NCBI GenBank assembly: GCA_016934605.1
Contig: JAFGSO010000317.1
Location: 1 to 6,336, forward strand
Length of the DNA stretch: 6,336 bases
Source: Calditrichota bacterium
GTDB lineage: Bacteria; Calditrichota; Calditrichia; RBG-13-44-9
Direction: 5' to 3'
The notes beneath the pieces were generated by a model. The model worked only from the letters and a program-made list of their open reading frames with translations. It did no database searches and was not told the DNA's origin. Below are positions 1 to 6,336 of this stretch, one piece after another. A program made the position numbers and the translations under genes. Every line of letters begins with the position of its first letter. Within the stretch, counting starts at the first letter, position 1.

Positions 1-2775
1 CGAAATCCGGAAATGTCTGGAAGAAGAATCTTCTGGGAAGATAACCGCAATGGCAACTGGGATATTTACATGTTGTACTATTTTTATTATTATGGTAGTC
101 TGAAACATCTGGAATGGCCAATAACCCCCATAATGGAAAGAAATATGGCGGTAAAACCTGATCAATGTGATCCCCACATCTGGGGAGATAATCTGGTATT
201 TGCTGATGATCGCAATGGCAACTGGGATATTTACCTGTATAAATTTCACAATGCGATATGGGGTAACCTGGCTTTGATATCAGGTGCGGCAGATGATGAG
301 TTTGGACCTCGGGCATGTGGAGACCGGATTGTCTGGTACGACGATGAAGACCCAAATCCCTCTATTATTTCTGAATCTGATGTATTCATGTGGGAACGTC
401 CTGCCGGTGCGGATCTATCCATATCTGGCTCCGATGATAAGGATCCCGTTATTCTGGGAGACTATATAACGTATACCATCAATGTCATGAATCAGGGACC
501 CTGGGATGCAAGCGGGGTAATAGTCTATGATACTCTTTCTTCATCAGTGAATTTTATCTCCGCTGAGTGCAGCCGGGGCAGCATCAGCCAGCTGGGAAAC
601 TCGGTTACCTGGACAATTGGCGATCTGCCCGATGATAGCACTGCAGTTATCCGAATAATGGTCCAAACAACAACCGATGGTATTGTGAGAAACAGCGCGA
701 ATATTTCCGGCAATGAAATTGACAGAGTGGCTGACAATAATGCTGCAAGTGTAAGAACCACAGTAAAGCTGTTTGCTGATTTTTTCATTCATGCAGGCGC
801 TAAACCGCGAGTCGCGACAGATTTATTTAGTAATGCCCATCTATGTTTCATTTCCGATCGCTATGGAGGGAATTTGTATTATGCCACAAATACTCCCGGA
901 TACTGGAAGGTTGAAACTCTGATTTCGAGCGGAGATATTCTGAATCCAGCGATTGTAGTGGATCATTCAGGTGATGTTCATATCTGTTATGCGCAGGGAG
1001 ACGGATGGTCTAATAGCTTGAAATATATAAATAATGCAGGTGGTTCATGGTCCTCTCCGGAAACAATTGATGCCAATGCCGAGGAATGTAAATGGACTAA
1101 TATTGATGTGGATAATTCCAATTTTATTCACATGAGCTACACTACCAGCCAGTGGTCCGGTGCGGATTTAAGATATGTAAATAACACTTCCGGTAGCTGG
1201 GTATCCACAACTGTATACGATAACGTTTATAATTCTGCCAGCATGGACATCGATAAAAACGGATATGCCCATTTTGTTCTGTATTCCTGGGCTATTGGCG
1301 GACCGGCCTATATTACCAACGCACCGGCTGGAAACTGGCAGATTCCCGAACTTATCGAATCCGGCTGGATAGGTGGTCAGATGGAAAGTCTGGTGATTGA
1401 TGTTGCCATTAGCAGGACTTCAATCCCCCATGTCAGCTATGTCGGTCAGGTGAATGGAAATGGGGTAGAAGATTACAAATATGCTACCAAAGTGGGCGGA
1501 AACTGGCAATTACAGAAAATTGATGATGGTAAATTTGCCGGCGGCCATCATGCTATTACCGTTAATCCTTTCAATAACGTTCACATGAGCTATCATTATA
1601 CTCTGCAAAACCAGATTCGATATTCGACCAACGAATCGGGCACTTTTCAAAATCATCTTATTGACGAAAGCGCCTGGGACTGGTGGTTCGAGAGTAACGA
1701 TATTACATCTGATTCTTTAAACAGAACACATATATGTTATGTAAAAAATGAAAATGTTTATTATGCAACCAATGCATCCTATAGTTCACACTATGGAGGA
1801 GGAGATGCCGGGACAGGTGGGTATTACTTTGCCAATTCCACTCCCGCTGCGGGTGGTTCCGCCTCTCAACCGACTTATGAATGGATTGATCCGGTCGCAT
1901 CGGGGCATACAGAAATTTTATCCTGGTCCGCTGGCAATGGGGACGATGGATATTTCGGTCCACAGGATATCGGATTTCATTTTAATTTCTATGACAGTCT
2001 TTACAGTCAGGTTTACATCAACACCAACGGGTACCTGTCATTCAAGGACGGATATGATCTCACTGCTGAGGACAGCTTTATTCCTCATTTCGACGAACCC
2101 AATAATATGTTGGCAGCCTGTGCCATGAATCTCGATGCAGAGAACAGTACCCACCCCGATGCCCATATCTATTATGGTGGGGACAATTCTCACTTTGTGG
2201 TTACTTACTGGCATACCTACGATCACGGTTCCTCTACGGATTACATCACTTTCCAGATTATACTTTATTCCAATGGAAATATAAAGTACCAGTATAATAA
2301 TCTGGAGAGCACTGATCCGTTTCCTGATACAATTCACAATGATGCGCTGGTGGGGATCGAAAACTATTTCGGCTCGCAAGGCATTTCGTATCGTAATAAT
2401 GGAGCAGGGGGACCGTTGTTTGGCTCACCCCTGGCATTAATGTTTGGCAAAAATAATTTGTATCTGCCCATTGAAGCGGGAAGATCGGATATTCCCCGGG
2501 AATATATCCTGTTTCAGAATTACCCCAATCCATTTAATCCTTCAACCACAATTCGTTATTCCCTTCCCCGGGTTCAGGATGTGGAAATTACCATATTTAA
2601 TATTCTCGGACAGCAGGTTCGCTTTTTCAACCTTGACAACCAGCCGGCGGGTACATATCATATTGTCTGGGACGGCCGAAATGACCAGAATATTCCTGTT
2701 GCATCCGGAATGTATATATATCAAATAAAAGCAGGGGATTTCAGGAAAGCAAAGAAAATGGTCTTAATCCGATAA
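1..2775 (+). CDS. Large modular secreted/surface protein with beta-propellers, DUF11 domain and FlgD-like/type IX sorting tail (5' partial)
   Basis: No enzymatic role can be assigned; it looks like an exported surface or extracellular binding protein. The frame is open to base 1, and the first ATG (base 13) falls inside a propeller repeat, so the N-terminus and signal peptide lie outside. Counting from that Met (920 residues), 1-130 are TolB-like blades with GDRIVW and DNRNGNWDIY motifs. Residues 132-250 resemble DUF11 (ADLSIS start, YTINVMNQGP). Residues 262-590 hold seven repeats, each with a His about 47-53 residues after the last and mostly a later G-x-W. A Gly-rich linker (594-603) leads to a nidogen-like sandwich at about 620-815 (IGFHFNFY, NTNGYLSF). 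Residues 832-920 are the tail: FQNYPNPFNP, WDGRN, SGMYIYQI and a basic end. In FCB bacteria such tails direct type IX export or surface attachment. Domain calls are by eye; the tail is the surest. Confidence 0.88.
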   Translation, partial: RNPEMSGRRIFWEDNRNGNWDIYMLYYFYYYGSLKHLEWPITPIMERNMAVKPDQCDPHIWGDNLVFADDRNGNWDIYLYKFHNAIWGNLALISGAADDEFGPRACGDRIVWYDDEDPNPSIISESDVFMWERPAGADLSISGSDDKDPVILGDYITYTINVMNQGPWDASGVIVYDTLSSSVNFISAECSRGSISQLGNSVTWTIGDLPDDSTAVIRIMVQTTTDGIVRNSANISGNEIDRVADNNAASVRTTVKLFADFFIHAGAKPRVATDLFSNAHLCFISDRYGGNLYYATNTPGYWKVETLISSGDILNPAIVVDHSGDVHICYAQGDGWSNSLKYINNAGGSWSSPETIDANAEECKWTNIDVDNSNFIHMSYTTSQWSGADLRYVNNTSGSWVSTTVYDNVYNSASMDIDKNGYAHFVLYSWAIGGPAYITNAPAGNWQIPELIESGWIGGQMESLVIDVAISRTSIPHVSYVGQVNGNGVEDYKYATKVGGNWQLQKIDDGKFAGGHHAITVNPFNNVHMSYHYTLQNQIRYSTNESGTFQNHLIDESAWDWWFESNDITSDSLNRTHICYVKNENVYYATNASYSSHYGGGDAGTGGYYFANSTPAAGGSASQPTYEWIDPVASGHTEILSWSAGNGDDGYFGPQDIGFHFNFYDSLYSQVYINTNGYLSFKDGYDLTAEDSFIPHFDEPNNMLAACAMNLDAENSTHPDAHIYYGGDNSHFVVTYWHTYDHGSSTDYITFQIILYSNGNIKYQYNNLESTDPFPDTIHNDALVGIENYFGSQGISYRNNGAGGPLFGSPLALMFGKNNLYLPIEAGRSDIPREYILFQNYPNPFNPSTTIRYSLPRVQDVEITIFNILGQQVRFFNLDNQPAGTYHIVWDGRNDQNIPVASGMYIYQIKAGDFRKAKKMVLIR
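46..234 (+). repeat. Exact 24-bp direct repeat (46-69 and 211-234) in neighbouring TolB-like blades
   Basis: The two copies are identical over 24 bases and start 165 bases (55 codons) apart, in frame. Both encode RNGNWDIY, the signature strand of a TolB-like blade. The flanking bases differ (GATAAC before one copy, GATGAT before the other). This looks like blade duplication or gene conversion within the surface protein, and more copies probably lie upstream of the window. Confidence 0.8.
766..1782 (+). repeat. Seven degenerate protein repeats forming a probable seven-bladed beta-propeller
   Basis: Counted from the Met at base 13, histidines of the H-x-x-Y/F/L motif fall at residues 276, 323, 373, 420, 473, 524 and 573, so the spacing is 47-53 residues. 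Each is preceded by an Asp/Asn-rich turn. A tyrosine-rich strand (LYYATN, LKYINN, LRYVNN and similar) follows, and then G-x-W at W298, W346, W396, W442 and W498, with Phe545 in repeat six. Repeat seven stops after YYATN and lacks the G-x-W strand. That would fit ring closure using a strand from the first repeat, though this is inference. The style resembles BNR/Asp-box-like propellers, but I see no sialidase active site. Confidence 0.75.
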
Positions 2776-2793
2776 GGAAAACGTTTGTGATTA

Positions 2794-2833
2794 TTGCAGG
2801 GTGATATCATTACGCTGTGGTATCTCCCTGCAA
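2794..2833 (+). terminator. Strong hairpin just after the surface-protein gene, possible terminator or mRNA 3' end
   Basis: TTGCAGGG (2794-2801) pairs perfectly with CCCTGCAA (2826-2833). After one T-T mismatch the stem continues with GATATCA (2803-2809) against TGGTATC (2818-2824), including one G-T wobble, and leaves an 8-nt loop. It begins 18 bases after the stop codon. No T-run follows directly; the nearest T-rich stretch starts about 18 bases further on. It is therefore not a textbook intrinsic terminator, and a 3'-stabilising structure is equally possible. Confidence 0.45.
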
Positions 2834-2948
2834 ATCGGCAATAGCAAGAATTTTCTCTATTATTTTTATCTGACCCGCAATTTCCTTGCATTTTAATGTC
2901 CGGTGCTCGTATTTTTCAAATCATTAAAAGCAGGAATAATATAATAGC

Positions 2949-4013
2949 GTGGCCACATACCAAGAGCACATTCAGCGGGGTTTGCAGAAATCCAGAGATG
3001 CACTTCATGAGAATCCGTCAATTGATATCAGAGATTTGAAATTAATTGTATTCTCAGATCATCACCGTGGAAAAAATGACGGTGCTGATGACTTTCGTCC
3101 CTGTAAAGCTGCATATCATGCTGCCCTGGGATATTATCTTTCCGCCGGCTTTACGCTGGTGCTCCTGGGAGATGTAGAGGAGTTGTGGGAATGCCATGCG
3201 AAAGATGTAATCCGTACCTATCATGATACCTTGATCCTGGAGCAGAGATTTTCTCTGGAAAACCGTCTGATCCGTTTCTGGGGCAATCATGATGATGAAT
3301 GGCAGTATCCTTCCCGGGTGAATAAATTTCTTAAGACTTACCTGTCCAATCCCCGGTCGGTTCCAGGTGTTCTTGAATCGCAACTGCTTTTCGTTAAATC
3401 GGGGGATAAAAAACTGGGAGAACTTTTTTTTGTTCACGGGCATCAGGGAACGCTGGAATCAGATCGATTCTCCTGGCTCAGCCGATTTGCGGTGCGTTAC
3501 CTGTGGCGCCCCTTTCAGCGGATTACCAATATAAAATCCACCACCCCTGCCAGTGATTTTAACCTGAGATTGAAACTTGAACTGGCTATGCATGAGTGGG
3601 CTTCAAAACAACCCGGATTAATCCTTATTGCAGGTCATACCCATCATCCGGTTTTTTCATCGGTTTCTCATGAAGCGATGCTGAAAGCTGAAATTGCAGA
3701 TCTAAAAAAAAGACTGGACAAAACCTCCTATAAAAAAGAGCAAGAAAAGCTTGCCGAACAGATAAATGAAAAAAATGCCAGGCTTAACTGGGTGCTGGCA
3801 AAATCGAATGGTGTGATGCTGGATATTCCCTCTGAACAAAAGCCGTGTTATTTTAACACCGGTTGCTGCTCCTTTTCGGATGGAGATATTACGGGTATTG
3901 AGATTGAAAATGGTTTAATCCGACTGGTTCGCTGGCCGGATGACGAGGGCAATGCCCGGAAAAAAATTCTGAGACAGGCATTGCTGGCAGAAGTCCTGGA
4001 AGATTGTCATTGA
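2949..4013 (+). CDS. Calcineurin-like metallophosphoesterase with a helical insert
   Basis: A probable di-metal phosphohydrolase of 354 residues. All five family motifs are present in order: D37-x-H39 (FSDHHRG), G74-D75 with E77/E78 (LLGDVEELWE), G112-N-H-D115, H163-G-H165 and G229-H-T-H232. The GDxxELW style resembles the LpxH-like branch, but the substrate (nucleotide, sugar-lipid pyrophosphate or other) cannot be read from sequence. There is no signal peptide or membrane segment, so it is probably cytoplasmic. Residues about 241-280 form a charged, heptad-like helix between GHTH and the closing NTG/ITGIEIENG strands, which looks like an insertion. The start is GTG at 2949, the first start codon after an in-frame TAA at 2937. 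AGGA at 2932-2935 is a weak ribosome site, set rather far back. The gap of 173 bases and the hairpin upstream argue for its own transcription. Confidence 0.9.
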   Translation: MATYQEHIQRGLQKSRDALHENPSIDIRDLKLIVFSDHHRGKNDGADDFRPCKAAYHAALGYYLSAGFTLVLLGDVEELWECHAKDVIRTYHDTLILEQRFSLENRLIRFWGNHDDEWQYPSRVNKFLKTYLSNPRSVPGVLESQLLFVKSGDKKLGELFFVHGHQGTLESDRFSWLSRFAVRYLWRPFQRITNIKSTTPASDFNLRLKLELAMHEWASKQPGLILIAGHTHHPVFSSVSHEAMLKAEIADLKKRLDKTSYKKEQEKLAEQINEKNARLNWVLAKSNGVMLDIPSEQKPCYFNTGCCSFSDGDITGIEIENGLIRLVRWPDDEGNARKKILRQALLAEVLEDCH

Positions 4014-4191
4014 GCCTCACAATTATTCTATAGCTTTATACTCGTCCCATTTTTCATGTAAACTTCATGCTGTGTGAATTTATTTAAGTATTGAACCATT
4101 ATTACAGGAAGGGAAATTTTATTTCATGAAATATTTTGTCAGAAAGCGTGATGACCGGTTTTATTTGGAATAAAAACAGGATGGAAGGATC

Positions 4192-4235
4192 CGGAATCAG
4201 GATTCCTGATTCCTGATTCCTGATTCCTGATTCCG
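4192..4235. repeat. Heptanucleotide tandem repeat (GATTCCT, almost five copies) with a flanking inverted copy
   Basis: Four perfect GATTCCT units occupy 4201-4228, and a fifth, GATTCC, runs to 4234. The left flank CGGAATCAGG (4192-4201) is the exact reverse complement of CCTGATTCCG (4226-4235). The left arm can pair with the first repeats (9 bp: 4193-4201 with 4205-4213, 3-nt loop) or with the last (10 bp, 24-nt loop), so several slipped hairpins are possible. The element lies 66 bases before the GH15 start codon. No T-run follows, so I do not call it a terminator. Short 7-bp tandem repeats are known from intergenic regions of some bacteria and can vary in copy number. Confidence 0.9.
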
Positions 4236-4245
4236 TTAAATTTTC

Positions 4246-4251
4246 TATACT
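4246..4251 (+). promoter_or_regulatory. Candidate -10 element (TATACT) for the GH15 gene
   Basis: TATACT matches the sigma-70 -10 consensus at five of six bases and would place a transcript start near 4258, giving a leader of about 43 nt. The expected -35 position falls inside the last GATTCCT repeats and has no good TTGACA match. This is a weak prediction in AT-rich DNA, and the phylum may use other promoter motifs. Confidence 0.2.
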
Positions 4252-4300
4252 ATTGGAAAGAAAAATTTTATTCTTCCGGATTTAAAATCAAGAGTGAAAA

Positions 4301-6112
4301 ATGGCTTATCAACCAATCGAAGATTACGGGATTATTGGCGATCTGCATTCTGTAGCACTTGTTGGGAAAAACGGTTCCATCGATTTCATGTGTTTCCCCT
4401 ATTTTGATTCTCCTTCTATTTTCGCAGCCCTGCTGGATGATGAAAAAGGAGGTCGTTTTTCAATTCATCCGGTAGGAAAAAATCCTAACAGGAAACAGAT
4501 TTATCTTCCGGATTCAAACATATTGCTTACGCGTTTTCTGTTTAAAAACGGCCTGGCAGAAATTTCCGATTTCATGCCGGTCGGCGAGGGTGAACATGCA
4601 CATGATCTGGTGCGTCGCGTGAAGTCTGTACGTGGAGATATTACCTTCCGGATGTTATGCCAACCTCGCTTTGATTATGCCAGAACCGGCCATAAAGTTG
4701 AAGCGAAGGATAAAGAAGTTCTCTTCATTCCTGAAAATGAAAATCTTGCTGCGTTACGTCTGAGATCATCTGTGCCCCTCAGTGTTGAAAACGGAGAGGT
4801 AACAGCTGAATTTAAATTATCTTCGGGAGAAATAGCATCATTTATTCTGGAACAGGCCATTGAGGGTGAACAGTCACCGTCCGATGCACCGGACTATGAA
4901 ACCAGGTTTTTCAAAAGTACTTTGAATTTCTGGAGAAACTGGATCGGGCGATCGAAATATAATGGCCGCTGGGGTGATATGGTGAACCGTTCAGCGCTGA
5001 TACTCAAATTATTGACATTCAAACCGACCGGCGCCCTGGTAGCTGCACCAACATTCGGTCTGCCCGAAGAAATTGGCGGAGAAAGAAACTGGGATTATCG
5101 GTTTACCTGGATCCGGGATGCCTCATTTACTCTTTATGCTCTCATCCGACTTGGATACACAGATGAGGCGGCAAAATTTATGAACTGGATAGAAGATCGT
5201 TGCAACGAGCTCGAGCCAGATGGTTCACTTCAGGTAATGTATGGCGTTGATGGCAGGCATGATCTCCCGGAAGAAACACTTTCTCACTTGGAAGGGTACC
5301 GAAAATCATCTCCGATACGGATCGGAAATGATGCCGCCAAGCAGCTGCAGCTGGACATATATGGTGAATTGATGGATTCGGTTTATCTGTATAATAAATA
5401 CGGAGATCCCATTTCTTATGATTTATGGAAAAACCTGGTCCGCTTGCTGGACTGGGTGTGTAAAAACTGGAATCAGCCGGATGAGGGAATCTGGGAGGTC
5501 CGGGGAGGTAAGCATGAGTTTTTATATTCCCGCGCTATGTGCTGGGTTGCTCTGGATAGAGGTATTCGCCTGGCCAGAAAGCGTTCTTTTCCATCTCCTT
5601 TGAATCAATGGTTGGAGTGCCGGGACGCTATTTATAGAGATATCATGAAGAATTTCTGGAATGAGAAGAGACAGGCATTTATGCAACATAAAGGAGCAAA
5701 TGCACTGGATGCTTCTAACCTGCTTCTTCCGCTGGTACGGTTTATCAGTCCGGTGGATCCACGCTGGCTTTCTACTTTAAAAGCGATTGAGGAAAACCTG
5801 ATTTATGATTCGCTGGTCTATCGTTACCGGATCGGGCAACAGTCTATCGATGGCCTGCTGGGCGAGGAGGGGACATTCAACATGTGTACATTCTGGTATG
5901 TGGAATGCCTTTCTAGAGCCGGTGAATTACAGAAAGCACGATTCTATTTTGAAAAGATGCTGGGTTATGCCAACCATCTCGGTATTTATTCTGAGGAGCT
6001 CGGTCCATGCGCGGAGCATCTGGGTAATTTCCCCCAGGCTTTCACTCATCTCGCTCTTATCAGCGCCGCCTATGATATTAATCGTCGTCTTTCCGGCGAT
6101 CGTTTCGGATAA
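4301..6112 (+). CDS. Glycoside hydrolase family 15 protein (glucoamylase/trehalase type)
   Basis: An inverting alpha-glucosidase of 603 residues, a complete length for bacterial and archaeal GH15. Residues 1 to about 200 match the TREH_N-type beta-sandwich (YQPIEDYGIIGD, NGSIDFMCFPYFDSP). Residues about 220-595 form the (alpha/alpha)6 barrel with GERNWDYRFTWIRDAS (260-275), HLEGYRKSSPIRIGN (329-343) and LGNFPQAFTH (574-583). By alignment from memory with fungal glucoamylase, the general acid is E399 (GIWEVRGG) and the base E565 (IYSEELG); both are present. There is no signal peptide, so it probably acts in the cytoplasm on maltodextrin, glycogen ends or trehalose. This subfamily includes both glucoamylases and trehalases, and sequence alone does not decide. 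ATG 4301 gives the usual family N-terminus; the ribosome site (AGAG, 4291-4294) is weak. No neighbour in the window points to a sugar pathway. Confidence 0.95.
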   Translation: MAYQPIEDYGIIGDLHSVALVGKNGSIDFMCFPYFDSPSIFAALLDDEKGGRFSIHPVGKNPNRKQIYLPDSNILLTRFLFKNGLAEISDFMPVGEGEHAHDLVRRVKSVRGDITFRMLCQPRFDYARTGHKVEAKDKEVLFIPENENLAALRLRSSVPLSVENGEVTAEFKLSSGEIASFILEQAIEGEQSPSDAPDYETRFFKSTLNFWRNWIGRSKYNGRWGDMVNRSALILKLLTFKPTGALVAAPTFGLPEEIGGERNWDYRFTWIRDASFTLYALIRLGYTDEAAKFMNWIEDRCNELEPDGSLQVMYGVDGRHDLPEETLSHLEGYRKSSPIRIGNDAAKQLQLDIYGELMDSVYLYNKYGDPISYDLWKNLVRLLDWVCKNWNQPDEGIWEVRGGKHEFLYSRAMCWVALDRGIRLARKRSFPSPLNQWLECRDAIYRDIMKNFWNEKRQAFMQHKGANALDASNLLLPLVRFISPVDPRWLSTLKAIEENLIYDSLVYRYRIGQQSIDGLLGEEGTFNMCTFWYVECLSRAGELQKARFYFEKMLGYANHLGIYSEELGPCAEHLGNFPQAFTHLALISAAYDINRRLSGDRFG

Positions 6113-6336
6113 TGCGAGGGTTGTTCGATTAATTCGTATAAGAAAGTGGGTAAAGGGTAAAAGCAAAAGATTAATGGAATAGTATCGATTTGATTTGTCT
6201 CAGTAAATGATTTTCAGTCTCTTCCACCTGTCGCTGTGTTATTTTCTATCCATTATAAATTATCAACTGCCTTTCATGAAACTCATAAATGATTATATTT
6301 CACGGTATACGGTGTATCCAAAATTCCAATTCCCCG

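Noticed and set aside
525..788. Antisense open frames inside the surface-protein gene (also near 1703-1963 and 2038-2379).
   Set aside because: They lie opposite strongly domain-matching coding sequence, have no recognisable motifs, and are explained by the codon pattern of the sense strand.
2940..2945. Perfect TATAAT hexamer just before the phosphoesterase GTG start.
   Set aside because: A start of transcription about 7 bases downstream would fall inside the start codon region, and no -35 match exists at 16-18 bases upstream. It is probably a chance match in AT-rich DNA.
4003..4023. ATTGT/ACAAT inverted repeat across the phosphoesterase stop codon as a terminator.
   Set aside because: The stem is only five weak base pairs and no T-run follows.
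6148..6161. Two tandem GGGTAAA units after GH15, as a second heptamer array.
   Set aside because: Two copies of a 7-bp unit are easily explained by chance, and the unit is unrelated to GATTCCT.
6207..6336. Open frame from ATG 6207 to the window edge (43 codons), with a second in-frame ATG at 6276.
   Set aside because: There is no ribosome site, the sequence is AT-rich spacer-like, and the peptide is not recognisable. It could be the start of a gene beyond the edge, but nothing supports that yet.
1..6336. CRISPR array, insertion sequence, tRNA or phage genes.
   Set aside because: I saw no spaced direct repeats of CRISPR type, no transposase or terminal inverted repeats, and no tRNA-like cloverleaf in the spacers.

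Overview
The window carries three genes, all on the + strand, with AT-rich spacers of 173, 287 and 224 bases. The C-terminal tail of the first protein, with its YPNPFNP motif and a FlgD-like/type IX sorting domain ending in basic residues, points to a bacterium of the Fibrobacteres-Chlorobi-Bacteroidetes (FCB) sphere. Calditrichota, Ignavibacteria and KSB1-like candidate phyla all fit. Weak Shine-Dalgarno sequences agree with this. The phylum is an inference from protein style; no rRNA or marker gene is present.

Bases 1-2775 are the 3' part of a large secreted or surface modular protein. Its reading frame is open through the left edge, so the true start lies outside. The order is: TolB-like propeller blades, a DUF11 adhesin-type domain, a clear seven-repeat beta-propeller, a Gly-rich linker, a nidogen-like beta-sandwich and the sorting tail. 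A strong hairpin follows the stop codon.

Bases 2949-4013 encode a cytoplasmic calcineurin-like metallophosphoesterase with a complete set of metal-ligand motifs. A charged helical segment is inserted just before its last strands. The following 287-base spacer holds a 7-bp tandem repeat whose sequence can fold on an inverted copy of itself, directly upstream of the last gene.

Bases 4301-6112 encode an intact GH15 glucoamylase/trehalase-type alpha-glucosidase with an N-terminal TREH_N-like domain and both catalytic glutamates. It probably acts in cytoplasmic glycogen, maltodextrin or trehalose metabolism. The last 224 bases hold no convincing gene.

The three proteins have no obvious shared pathway, and the spacing suggests separate transcription units. 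I see no CRISPR array, mobile element, tRNA or rRNA, and no clear novel multi-gene system. The points most worth a second look are the surface protein's architecture, the phosphoesterase insert and the heptanucleotide repeat.
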